Source of the DNA: Bacteroidota bacterium
GTDB lineage: Bacteria > Bacteroidota > Bacteroidia > Sphingobacteriales > Sphingobacteriaceae
Reading direction: 5' to 3'
DNA: 24,862 nt
Assembly: GCA_013288465.1 (NCBI GenBank)
Contig: JABDBT010000026.1
Location: 1-24,862 of the forward strand
Shown one piece after another: positions 1-7,682 of this stretch. Each line of letters opens with the position of its first letter. Position 1 is the first letter of the stretch. A program made the translations under genes and the position numbers. The notes under the pieces were generated by a model. The model saw only the letters and a list, made by a program, of their open reading frames with translations, searched no databases and was not told the DNA's origin.

Positions 1-1
1 A

Positions 2-472
2 TTATGCGGCCTATGGAATTCGCGCGAGATAGCAGGATACGGCATTGGCTCCATATTTCTGATCCGCACTACCGTAGCTATTTCGTACCAGTTGGGCATA
101 CAATCGTTGTTTGCCTTATGCGCGCCCTATACTATACCACCGGGGCAGGCCGTTGGCATGGAGTTAGAAGACAGTATTGGTATTAAAGGCACATTTTACT
201 ACCCGAAACTTGATTTGGTTGCCACTACCATGGTGCTTAAAGATGTGCCAACCCTGAGCAAGGCCTATGAAGAAGACAAAAAAGCGATCATTGATATACG
301 CGAAAATTTAAATATTACCCGCGTTGAAACTCTAAGAAGGAAAGAAATAACCATCCACTATGCCATCCAAATTCCTAACCTCGACAATTGGGACCTGAAA
401 GCTACCATTGAGAACGCCAGAAAAACCTTCTTAAACCTAAAAATAAACGAAACTCATCCGAACATAATTTAA
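2..472 (+). CDS. 3' part of an acyltransferase-like protein (tentative)
   Basis: The reading frame is open from the first complete codon of the window to a TAA at 470-472, so the gene begins upstream and only about 156 C-terminal residues are visible. A TTG at 92 could be taken as a start, but the frame continues without a stop to position 2, so truncation by the window edge is the better reading. The visible part starts LCGLWNSREIAGYGIG, followed by a hydrophobic helix, then a basic and acidic C-terminal tail without membrane segments. The pattern (a glycine-rich stretch, then a helix with 'A..LGIQSLFALCAP') resembles the second half of a GNAT-fold or FeeM-type N-acyltransferase. That is inference from general resemblance and I am not sure of it. 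It lies upstream of the ThiF/nitroreductase fusion on the same strand, but a 376-bp repeat-filled gap separates them. The family could equally be one I do not recognise. Confidence 0.5.
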   Translation, partial: LCGLWNSREIAGYGIGSIFLIRTTVAISYQLGIQSLFALCAPYTIPPGQAVGMELEDSIGIKGTFYYPKLDLVATTMVLKDVPTLSKAYEEDKKAIIDIRENLNITRVETLRRKEITIHYAIQIPNLDNWDLKATIENARKTFLNLKINETHPNII

Positions 473-848
473 CCTTTCGGCAGTTATATCGTATAAGCAA
501 TGCGACGTAAGAGTCAAGAACCGAGAATCAAGAACCAAGAAAATAGTATTATAAAGAATAAATAAAAAGTTAGATATAACAGGAAATCGCTTTTAAAAAC
601 TTCAGGCATCTCGCAGATGGTTTAGCTCAAAAATTGATGGAGTGAGGGCAATGTGCGATACCTTCCCCTAAAATTGGGGGAAGGAGGAGGACGGGGTAAA
701 AAGGCGACAAGCTTTAAAAGCGATTTCCTTAAGACATATTGCCCGGACACAGGAAAATAAAAAGCTCATTTTTTTGCTTCTTTGTCTTGGCTCTTGATTC
801 TTGTATCTTGACTCTCAATCGTATAATTAATTTGTTTAAACCTGTTCC
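473..848. repeat. Intergenic region with nested inverted repeats
   Basis: No convincing gene lies here. The outer arms are 509-540 (AAGAGTCAAGAACCGAGAAT...) and roughly 781-815, whose reverse complement reads GAGAGTCAAGATACAAGAAT.... They are imperfect, at roughly 80-85% by eye over about 32 bp. Inside them is a perfect 17-bp inverted pair at 581-597 (AGGAAATCGCTTTTAAA) and 713-729. Inside that sits a C/G-rich hairpin with an 8-bp stem, 661-668 (CCTTCCCC) and 677-684. The three-layer nesting suggests a non-autonomous interspersed element. A 9-bp match ATCGTATAA at 488-496 and 818-826 is offset from the left arm, so it is not a convincing target duplication. The promoter of the downstream gene must lie in or just after the right arm. 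TTAATTTG at 827-834 is one base from the Bacteroidota -7 consensus TAnnTTTG, but no well-spaced -33 box is seen. Confidence 0.7.
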
Positions 849-3158
849 ATGTTAAAAGGCACCACACATTTACATATTACCCCCGAAGATAAATTGACCT
901 ATACGCCGCTTTTTTTCAGAGCCGGTAGCGATGGTGAAAAACAAGCGTTAAATGAATTGGTAACTAAAGGCCACGTGCTATTTGTACATGATGAAATTTA
1001 CGGGCAGTTACAGGAGCTTATTAAAAGTCAAAACCCTTCGGTACGGATAAAAGCCGACGAATATGAATCACTTATTACCAGGCATTTAAACGGCGTTGCC
1101 ATTGGCAATTACGGCGTGTGGGTTTATTACCCCTGGAGCCGCCGCCTTGTACATTTGCTGGATGAAGATGAGTTTATTGAAGTACGTACCAACCGTAACC
1201 AGTATAAGATAACCCGCGAAGAAAGAAGCACGCTAAGCACAAAAAAAATTGGCATTATTGGCCTTTCGGTGGGGCAATCTATCGCCCTTACCCTTTCGAT
1301 GGAACGGGGTTTTGGCGAACTAAGGCTGGCCGATTTTGATGTGCTTGAGCTAAGTAATTTAAACAGGATAAGGGCCGGCCTGTACAATATGGGCATACCA
1401 AAGGTAGTTGTTGCCGCCCGTGAGATAGCCGAAATTGATCCGTTTTTAAAAGTGAATTGCTTTTTCGACGGGTTAACCGAAACCAATATGGACGATTTTT
1501 TTACCGGCAACGGCAAGCTCGACCTGTTGGTGGATGAATGTGATGGCCTGGATATTAAAATTATTGCCCGGTATAAGGCACGCGAGTTAAAAATACCCGT
1601 TGTAATGGATACCAGCGACAGGGGCATGCTTGATGTGGAACGTTTTGACCTTGAACCAAACAGGCCGATATTGCATGGCGCGGTTGAAAATGTAAACCCT
1701 AAAACAATAAAAGAGTTAACTAACGAAGAGAAGATACCCGTTATTTTACAAATGCTGGGTATTGAAAACATCTCGCTGCGGGCCAAAGCGTCAATGGTTG
1801 AAGTGGAGCAATCTATCAATACCTGGCCACAGCTGGCTAGTTCGGTAACCCTGGGCGGGGCTGTAGGTGCCGATGTTTGCCGCCGTATATTACTCGACCA
1901 ATTTCATGAATCGGGCCGGTATTATATCGACCTGGATGAGCTGATACCCGAAAAGCGATCCACCCCGCCGCAAAAACCGGTTTATAGCAATCCATTTAAG
2001 CCGCTAACCGTTGCTGATATGCTTAATTTGGCTAACAAGCGTGCCATTAATAATGATACTGATAGCATAGCCCCTGCTAATGACATTATCAGCAAGTTAG
2101 TTACAGCTGCCTGCGCCGCCCCTTCAACCGGGAATGACCAGCCCTGGAAATGGCTTTATAAAAACGGAACCTTATACCTGTTTCATGATGAATTTCGCTC
2201 TTATTCGTTTGGCGATTTTCAAAAAATGGCCTCGTTTATCAGTTTCGGGGCAGCCTATGAAAACTTATATATAAACGCGCTCGAATTGGGCATCGAGCCA
2301 ATTCTGCACTTTTTGCCTGATAGCAGTACCGAAAAATTGGTAGCATCCATCACCTTTAAAAAATTACATAACGGCCCGGATACTATCCTTTTAAAACCTT
2401 TAAACCAGGCTATATTCAACCGCTATACAAACCGTAACCCCGCCCCTAAAGCGGCTATACCTGCCGATACCCTTAACCAGCTTGCTGCTTATGCCGAATC
2501 AATTACCGGTGCAAAGCTGCGCTGGTTTACCAATGAGGACGAACTTAATTTGCTCACAAAAATTATTGGCGCGTGCGACCGTACAAGGCTTTTAAACCCG
2601 GCGGGGCATTATGATTTTGTTCACCGCGAAATGCGCTGGACAAAAGAAGATGCCGACACTACGATGGACGGGATGGATGTGCGTACACTGGGCCTCAGCA
2701 ATTCGCAATTGGCCGCGTTAAATGTTATTAAAGATGAAAAAGTGGTAAATACCATAAAAGGGCTTGGCGGCGGCCATGCTTTTGATACATTGGCTAAACG
2801 CACCATAGCCAATGCGTCTGCCCTTTGTATGATAACCTTACCCACCTATAATTTAAAGAATTTTTTTGAAGGCGGCCGCGCCATGGAACGGTTTTGGCTG
2901 GCCGCAACCAACGAGGGTATGGCTGTTCACCCTTTAATTTCCCCTTTTTATCTTTTCCCCAGGGTTACGCATAGCGAGGGCGAAGGCCTGGACACTAAAA
3001 GTATTGCCGAGCTAAAGAGTTTAAGAAAGGAATTTGTAAACCTTACCAAACTTGATGATAATGGCGCCGAGGTGTTTTTAACAAAAATTGCCATGGCGCC
3101 AATGCCCGAAGTAAAAACACATAGGCTGCCACTTGAAAAGGTGCTATTTATTGAATAA
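849..3158 (+). CDS. Rv1355c-family ThiF/E1-like and nitroreductase fusion protein
   Basis: This is a 769-residue cytoplasmic protein with no signal peptide or membrane segment. After a family-specific N-terminal region (about 1-125), an E1/ThiF/MoeB-like nucleotide-binding domain spans about 130-350. It has GIIGLSVGQ at 135-143 in place of the Rossmann glycine loop, and DFDVLELSNLNR at 162-173, the characteristic E1 acidic/Asn-Arg motif. From about 412 to the end it resembles an FMN nitroreductase, opening with AACAAPSTGNDQPW, and with a C-terminal half containing GGRAMERFWLAATNEGM, which fits the usual flavin-site helix. The CxxC zinc pairs of MoeB/ThiF are absent, so sulphur-carrier activation is doubtful. 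The mycobacterial relative is labelled as molybdopterin-related without good support. The two-domain order suggests ATP-dependent activation coupled to a flavin redox step on an unknown substrate. The ATG at 849 is followed immediately by family-like sequence. The partial acyltransferase-like gene upstream may be a partner. Confidence 0.85.
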   Translation: MLKGTTHLHITPEDKLTYTPLFFRAGSDGEKQALNELVTKGHVLFVHDEIYGQLQELIKSQNPSVRIKADEYESLITRHLNGVAIGNYGVWVYYPWSRRLVHLLDEDEFIEVRTNRNQYKITREERSTLSTKKIGIIGLSVGQSIALTLSMERGFGELRLADFDVLELSNLNRIRAGLYNMGIPKVVVAAREIAEIDPFLKVNCFFDGLTETNMDDFFTGNGKLDLLVDECDGLDIKIIARYKARELKIPVVMDTSDRGMLDVERFDLEPNRPILHGAVENVNPKTIKELTNEEKIPVILQMLGIENISLRAKASMVEVEQSINTWPQLASSVTLGGAVGADVCRRILLDQFHESGRYYIDLDELIPEKRSTPPQKPVYSNPFKPLTVADMLNLANKRAINNDTDSIAPANDIISKLVTAACAAPSTGNDQPWKWLYKNGTLYLFHDEFRSYSFGDFQKMASFISFGAAYENLYINALELGIEPILHFLPDSSTEKLVASITFKKLHNGPDTILLKPLNQAIFNRYTNRNPAPKAAIPADTLNQLAAYAESITGAKLRWFTNEDELNLLTKIIGACDRTRLLNPAGHYDFVHREMRWTKEDADTTMDGMDVRTLGLSNSQLAALNVIKDEKVVNTIKGLGGGHAFDTLAKRTIANASALCMITLPTYNLKNFFEGGRAMERFWLAATNEGMAVHPLISPFYLFPRVTHSEGEGLDTKSIAELKSLRKEFVNLTKLDDNGAEVFLTKIAMAPMPEVKTHRLPLEKVLFIE

Positions 3159-3229
3159 CATTGTACTAACATCAATCATTAGCTAACCTGTTAGTTGCAT
3201 AATACAATCTGCTGTTATAAACCATTAAA

Positions 3230-5380
3230 ATGAAGAAAATTTACCCGGTATTACTACTGTTACAAATATTTTTTTCGGTAAAAGCATTTTCGCAAACCCC
3301 TTTAGTTTTTAAAGGTGATAATACCATTATCGGCGATCATGTTGCTATACTGGAAGACACGACTAACCATTTTACCTTTCAAGCTGCCAGCATTTCAAAA
3401 GCATATAAGCTATCAACGAGCCAGGTACCCAATTTAAATTTAAGCAACTCGGCTTTCTGGATCAAATTCACGTTAAAAAACGAAAGCCCCGCAAACCATC
3501 TTTTTTTAACTATTGAATATCCTACTTTAAATACCTGCGAGCTTTATTACCCGGTTAATAACCAGTACCAAACGCAAAAGTTTAGTGATTCAAAACCTTT
3601 TAACAACCGAAAGTACAAGCATCAAAATTTTGTATTTGATCTATATATCCCAAAAGATTCAACCCAAACTTTTTACCTGAAAGTTAGGAGTACCGAAGAA
3701 ATGGTTTTGCCGCTTATTGTAGGCACACCGCAAAAAATAGCCGAGGCCCTACTTACCCAGGACCTGCTTTGGGGCATTTTAATAGGCTTATTGGTGGTAA
3801 TGGTATTATATAACCTGTTTGTTTATATCTCCACAAAAGATAAAAGCTACCTGTACTATGTATTGTACACCGCATTTATCGGCCTTACGCAGGCATCACT
3901 CTCGGGCTATACGTACCATTATCTATTCAACACATCGCCATTTTTATTTAATAAAACGCTCATCATATTTCCGGGATTGGCAGGCATTTCGGCAGTATTA
4001 TTTGTAACCTCATTTCTGCATACCAAAGAACGCACACCCAGGCTGCATAAGGTATTCCCGGTAATTATTATTCTGTACAGCGCGGCCATTGTATTAAGGC
4101 TCATTGGCCTTGACCTGGCCAGTTACCGGATGATAGATATTTCGGCATTATCAATAACAATAACCATCTATTCTGTTGCTATTATTATCTCTTTCCAGGG
4201 ATACAGGCCCGCCAAACTTTTTTTATTGGCGTGGACAATATTCCTGGTGGGCTTAATATTATTTGTATTGCGCAACCTGGGCATACTGCCTTATGCTACA
4301 TACACCAATTATACAATGCAGGTAGGCACTGCCTTTGAAGTTACCTTACTATCACTGGCGCTTGCTGATAAAATAAATATGTTTAAGGCCGAAAAAGAAA
4401 AATCGCAGGAAGAAACATTAAATGTATTACAAGAGAATGCCAGGATAATTCGCGAACAAAACACCATGCTGGAGGCGAAAGTAGAAGAACGTACGCATGA
4501 GTTAAATGAATCAAACCAGGAACTGAATATAACCCTTGAGGATTTGAAACAAGCCCAAAGCCAACTGGTTGAATCAGAAAAAATGGCTTCATTGGGCCAG
4601 TTAACAGCGGGCATAGCGCACGAGATAAATAACCCGATAAACTTTGTAACCTCAAACATAAACCCTTTAAAACGGGATATTGAACTGGTGCTTGAGGCAC
4701 TTGCTGTAATTGAAGGTGTTGGCGCATCCGACCTGTCGGCCGCTGATAAACAAAAAAAGATACTGGAATATAAGGAAGAACTTGATTTTGATTACCTTAC
4801 CGTAGAGATAAAACATTTAATAAAAGGGATAAATGAAGGTGCAAGCCGTACCGCCGAAATTGTTAAGGGCCTGAGAATATTTTCGCGCCTGGATGAAGAT
4901 GATTTGAAGAGGACCGATATTAATGAGGGGCTCGAATCAACCATGGTTATTGCCAATAACCTGCTGAACAGTAAAATAAAAGTAATTAAGCAATACGGCA
5001 ACCTGCCAACGGTTGAATGTTATCCCGGGAAATTAAACCAGGTATTTTTAAATGTGCTTTCAAACGCTATTTATGCGGTACAAAAACGATTTGGCAACAA
5101 TGAAGGTGGCGAAATAGCTATTATAACAACCCATAATGATGATAACGTATTTATCAAAATAACGGATAATGGAGTTGGCATGGACGCGCAAACACAGAAA
5201 AAGATATTTGAGCCATTTTTCACTACAAAAGATGTTGGTGAAGGCACAGGTTTAGGTTTATCTATAGCTTACAACACCATTAAAAAACATAACGGGCAAA
5301 TAATTGTAAATAGTGTCCCCGGAGAAGGAACCGAGTTTATTTTAGAGATACCCATAATATTTAACACAAAAACAGCCTGA
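3230..5380 (+). CDS. 7TMR-DISM sensor histidine kinase
   Basis: This is a 716-residue inner-membrane kinase. A signal peptide (1-21, FSVKAFS then QT) leads to a periplasmic jelly-roll-like 7TMR-DISMED2 sensor domain (about 35-165), the kind thought to bind carbohydrate-like ligands. Seven hydrophobic helices follow between about 178 and 382, then a coiled coil (about 388-450). The dimerisation/phosphoacceptor region has SLGQLTAGIAHEINNP with the likely phospho-histidine at H464. The ATPase has an N box (LNVLSNAIYAV, about 607-617), a G1 box DNGVG at 646-650, the F box FEPFFTTK, and the G2 box GEGTGLGLS. This is the 'GQLTAGIAHEINNP' kinase class. No receiver domain is fused. The gene starts 71 bp after the ThiF fusion and is followed 112 bp later by a receiver-kinase gene, its most likely partner. 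The signal sensed is unknown. Confidence 0.93.
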   Translation: MKKIYPVLLLLQIFFSVKAFSQTPLVFKGDNTIIGDHVAILEDTTNHFTFQAASISKAYKLSTSQVPNLNLSNSAFWIKFTLKNESPANHLFLTIEYPTLNTCELYYPVNNQYQTQKFSDSKPFNNRKYKHQNFVFDLYIPKDSTQTFYLKVRSTEEMVLPLIVGTPQKIAEALLTQDLLWGILIGLLVVMVLYNLFVYISTKDKSYLYYVLYTAFIGLTQASLSGYTYHYLFNTSPFLFNKTLIIFPGLAGISAVLFVTSFLHTKERTPRLHKVFPVIIILYSAAIVLRLIGLDLASYRMIDISALSITITIYSVAIIISFQGYRPAKLFLLAWTIFLVGLILFVLRNLGILPYATYTNYTMQVGTAFEVTLLSLALADKINMFKAEKEKSQEETLNVLQENARIIREQNTMLEAKVEERTHELNESNQELNITLEDLKQAQSQLVESEKMASLGQLTAGIAHEINNPINFVTSNINPLKRDIELVLEALAVIEGVGASDLSAADKQKKILEYKEELDFDYLTVEIKHLIKGINEGASRTAEIVKGLRIFSRLDEDDLKRTDINEGLESTMVIANNLLNSKIKVIKQYGNLPTVECYPGKLNQVFLNVLSNAIYAVQKRFGNNEGGEIAIITTHNDDNVFIKITDNGVGMDAQTQKKIFEPFFTTKDVGEGTGLGLSIAYNTIKKHNGQIIVNSVPGEGTEFILEIPIIFNTKTA

Positions 5381-5414
5381 TATTCGTATAAGTTGTATAA
5401 ATTACATTACGAAG

Positions 5415-5434
5415 TGATTTATCGCTATAAATCA
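5415..5434 (+). terminator. Short hairpin between the sensor kinase and the receiver-kinase gene
   Basis: A perfect 8-bp stem, TGATTTAT (5415-5422) and ATAAATCA (5427-5434), closes on a CGCT loop 35 bp after the sensor-kinase stop. No U-run follows, so this is a weak attenuator or mRNA processing structure at best. A/T-rich chance pairing is possible. Confidence 0.3.
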
Positions 5435-5492
5435 AGCTATTAAACTAACTAATAAATGCATACCAACCCTATATACCTAAGCATTAATCATA

Positions 5493-6578
5493 ATGTCTGA
5501 AAAAATGAAAATATTGTATGTGGATGATGAACCGGATAACCTGGTGGGCTTTAAAGCGTCACTAAGGCTTGATTATCATATTCTCACGGCGGTTAACATA
5601 CCGCAGGCTATGAGCTGCCTCAGCAATCACCCGGATATTAAAGTTGTTTTTTGCGATCAACGGATGCCGGGTACAACCGGGGTTGAGTTTTTTGAAGAGA
5701 TCCGCATCAGCTACCCACTGCCTGTACGCATTTTATTGACCGCGTATGCTGATGTAGAATCAATAATTGATGCCATAAACAGGGGTAACATTTTCAGGTA
5801 TGTAAAAAAACCCTGGACCGAAGCTGATATCGTTTCGGCTATTGATGAGGCTAGTAAGTTTTACATGGCCAATTCAATGCTTTCTATTAAAAATGATGAA
5901 TTACAAAAAGCCTATAATGAGTTAAATAAATTTGCTTATAGTGTTAGCCATGATATACGCGGGCCATTAGCCGGGCTTTTGGGGGCAATTGATATCGCAC
6001 GCGATGTTGATACGGTAGAAGAGATGAGAGAGATGTTGTACCTGATGGAAAAATCTTTAAAAAAGCTGGATACTTATATTATAAGTATGCATGATTACTA
6101 CAGTATGCAGCGCGGGGAATTAAAAATAACCGATATTAATTTTAACGAAATAATGAACGAACTGAAAGCCATATATGATGTGCTTTCAATAACAAACCAT
6201 GTAGCGTTTAAAATCAACGTAAAACAGGATGATACTTTCAGGACCGATGCGGTGCCTTTAACATTGATTTTAAATAACCTTTTGTCAAACGCGTTTAAAT
6301 ACCAGGATAAAAAAAGGAGAAATAAATCTGTCGAGGTAACTATAGAAGCGGAGAAGACTTTGGCAACAATTTGTATAAAAGATACAGGTATAGGCATTTT
6401 GGGTAACCATATAGGCAAAATATTTAATCTCTTTTATCGTGCAAATTCACAGGAAGTAGGGTCGGGTTTTGGATTGTATAACGTAAAAAGCGCGTTATCA
6501 AAAATAAATGGCAAAATTGAGGTCAACTCTGTGATGGACCAGGGCACAACTTTTAAAGTAACACTCCCTTCTATTTGA
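5493..6578 (+). CDS. Receiver-histidine kinase (REC-HisKA-HATPase), soluble
   Basis: This is a 361-residue cytoplasmic protein with an inverted hybrid order: receiver first, kinase second. The receiver (about 5-120) has the acidic pair in YVDDE, phosphoacceptor D55 in FCDQRMPG, and K106 in VKKPW. A short helix leads to a HisKA-like segment FAYSVSHDIRGPLAG with H153. The ATPase domain has an N box (LILNNLLSNAFKY, about 258-270), D297 in KDTGIGI, and a G2 box GSGFGLYN. There is no sensor or membrane segment, so the input is probably phosphorylation of D55 by another kinase, most simply the 7TMR-DISM kinase encoded upstream. The next gene, a lone receiver, begins 6 bp after the stop and is the obvious acceptor. 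The receiver is clearly paralogous to the minus-strand receiver at 7218-7682: shared DQRMP, TGVEF and NxGxIF motifs, with the key D and K at the same residue numbers. Confidence 0.92.
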   Translation: MSEKMKILYVDDEPDNLVGFKASLRLDYHILTAVNIPQAMSCLSNHPDIKVVFCDQRMPGTTGVEFFEEIRISYPLPVRILLTAYADVESIIDAINRGNIFRYVKKPWTEADIVSAIDEASKFYMANSMLSIKNDELQKAYNELNKFAYSVSHDIRGPLAGLLGAIDIARDVDTVEEMREMLYLMEKSLKKLDTYIISMHDYYSMQRGELKITDINFNEIMNELKAIYDVLSITNHVAFKINVKQDDTFRTDAVPLTLILNNLLSNAFKYQDKKRRNKSVEVTIEAEKTLATICIKDTGIGILGNHIGKIFNLFYRANSQEVGSGFGLYNVKSALSKINGKIEVNSVMDQGTTFKVTLPSI

Positions 6579-6584
6579 TAGCGC

Positions 6585-6986
6585 ATGGAATTATCATTTA
6601 TAGTTATTGATGATAGTGAGCTTGATTGCTTTATTGCGCGAAAGATAATAAGGCATACCAATGAACACCTGAGCATAAATACGTTTCAGGATGCCCAGCT
6701 TGCGCTCGAAACGATACAGGCCGGTATTGCCCATGCCGCCGGGTCAAAAACTATAGTGTTACTGGATCTGCAAATGCCACTGATGAACGGCTTTCAGTTT
6801 GTTGAAGAATTTGAAAAGCTGCCGCCCGAAACTCAAAAAAAATACATGGTGGTTATACTATCATCAACCCGTAACACCAATGATATTCACCGGATACTTA
6901 CCTACCCCGCAGTAAACGATATTTTAGAGAAACCTCTTACCCGCGAAAAACTGTCTTCGCTGATGGCCAAGGCGCAATCGCGCTGA
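6585..6986 (+). CDS. Single-domain response regulator (CheY-like)
   Basis: These 133 residues are almost entirely one receiver domain: acidic pair D9/D10 in VIDDSE, phosphoacceptor D61 in LLDLQMPLMNG, switch serine 93/94 in VILSST, and K116 in LEKP. It has no output domain. The start is 6 bp after the stop of the receiver-kinase, so the two are probably co-transcribed. The kinase H153 is the likely phosphodonor. The protein may act as a phosphate relay or sink, or control a target by protein contact. The 'LDLQMPLMNGF..' and 'VILSSS.N..D' signatures match the Rcp1-like single receivers that often follow such kinases. Confidence 0.93.
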   Translation: MELSFIVIDDSELDCFIARKIIRHTNEHLSINTFQDAQLALETIQAGIAHAAGSKTIVLLDLQMPLMNGFQFVEEFEKLPPETQKKYMVVILSSTRNTNDIHRILTYPAVNDILEKPLTREKLSSLMAKAQSR

Positions 6987-7046
6987 TAACAACAAAAAAA
7001 AGAAAGCGTCATTGCTACGGCTACCCATAACATACCAAACCGCCTT

Positions 7047-7175
7047 ACAATTGCGAGTCGCCGGCGTTGGATTAAGTGGAGAGGCGACGCAGCAACCTCA
7101 TCGCGCGGTTAATGAAGCGACGAGGTTGCTACACCCGCCACAGCACAACCCAACGCAAGGGCCTCGCAATTACAA
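7047..7175. repeat. Nested inverted repeat between convergent genes
   Basis: The outer arms are 7047-7070 (ACAATTGCGAGTCGCCGGCG...) and 7150-7174, whose reverse complement begins TTGTAATTGCGAGG and ends GCGTTGG. They match at both ends with a poor middle. The inner stem is AGCAACCTCATCGC at 7091-7104 against GCGACGAGGTTGCT at 7117-7130, 13 of 14 pairs, with a 12-nt loop. I recognise the general 'ATTGCGAG...AGCAA' pattern as a dispersed palindromic repeat common in Sphingobacteriaceae and relatives. It lies between the 3' ends of a plus-strand receiver gene (ends 6986) and a minus-strand receiver gene (ends 7218), so its RNA could act as a bidirectional transcription barrier. The rest of the gap (6987-7217) holds nothing else I can support. 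Confidence 0.7.
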
Positions 7176-7217
7176 CCAGGTTAGAAAATGAAGATTTTAA
7201 TAAAATTTAAACAGCTT

Positions 7218-7682
7218 CTAAGAAAGTAATTTTTGGCGCAATAAAAACTCCAGCTGGTCATTAGATACTTCCAGTTTTTCGTTCATATCTTTCAATTCAA
7301 CCTTTTCCAGGTATTTTTCATAAGCCCTGTTAATGGTAAGGTCAAGCTCTTCTTCATTCCAGGGTTTGGCCAGGTAATGAAATATTTTGCCTTTGTTAAC
7401 CGCGTCAACTACGGCGCCCATATCGGCATAACCGGTTAAAAGTATCCGCATCGGGTCGGGGTATTTTACCAATACCTTTTCCAGGAACTCAACGCCCGTC
7501 ATTTCGGGCATACGCTGATCGGTAATAATAATTTGAACAGGCTTAGTTTCCAGTATTTTAAGTGCTTCGTCGCCACTAATGGCCGTTAGCACCTGGTATT
7601 TTATACGGAAAGTGGCTTTAAATGAAAATAAATTGTTCTCCTCATCATCTACATAAAGTATTGATATTTTCTCTGCTGACAT
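7218..7682 (-). CDS. Response regulator, receiver with C-terminal coiled coil
   Basis: This is a 154-residue cytoplasmic protein. The receiver domain (about 6-120) has YVDDEE, phosphoacceptor D55 in IITDQRMPEMTG, a threonine in LLTGYAD, and K106 in YLAKPW. Residues 120-154 form an amphipathic, charged helix (EKVELKDMNEKLEVSNDQLEF), probably a coiled coil for dimerisation, with no DNA-binding or enzymatic output domain. It belongs to the same receiver subclass as the N-terminus of the receiver-kinase at 5493 and aligns to it without gaps through the key residues, so one probably arose by duplication of the other. It is divergent from the DUF6377 regulator, sharing the 237-bp region 7683-7919, which leaves open whether it also serves the polysaccharide locus. 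Confidence 0.92.
   Translation of the reverse strand: MSAEKISILYVDDEENNLFSFKATFRIKYQVLTAISGDEALKILETKPVQIIITDQRMPEMTGVEFLEKVLVKYPDPMRILLTGYADMGAVVDAVNKGKIFHYLAKPWNEEELDLTINRAYEKYLEKVELKDMNEKLEVSNDQLEFLLRQKLLS

Noticed and set aside
4..186. A 60-codon frame at the left edge starting with ATG
   Set aside because: It overlaps, in another frame, the longer frame that runs from position 2 to 472 and whose protein has normal composition. The short product is rich in Arg, His and Tyr and looks like a shadow.
488..826. The 9-bp direct repeat ATCGTATAA (488-496 and 818-826) as a target-site duplication
   Set aside because: The left copy lies about 12 bp outside the inverted arm while the right copy nearly abuts it, and the sequence is A/T-rich, so chance is likely.
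1127..1819. A 230-codon antisense frame within the ThiF/nitroreductase gene
   Set aside because: Its product is rich in Ser, Arg and Ile without domain motifs, while the opposite strand encodes clear E1-like motifs over the same bases.
3190..3205. The short dyad CTAAC-CT-GTTAG before the sensor kinase as an operator
   Set aside because: It has only five base pairs with a 2-nt centre in A/T-rich DNA, which is expected by chance.
4309..4727. Two overlapping antisense frames within the sensor kinase gene
   Set aside because: They are mirror readings of the coiled coil and HisKA region, are rich in Ser, Cys and Phe, and show no domain pattern.
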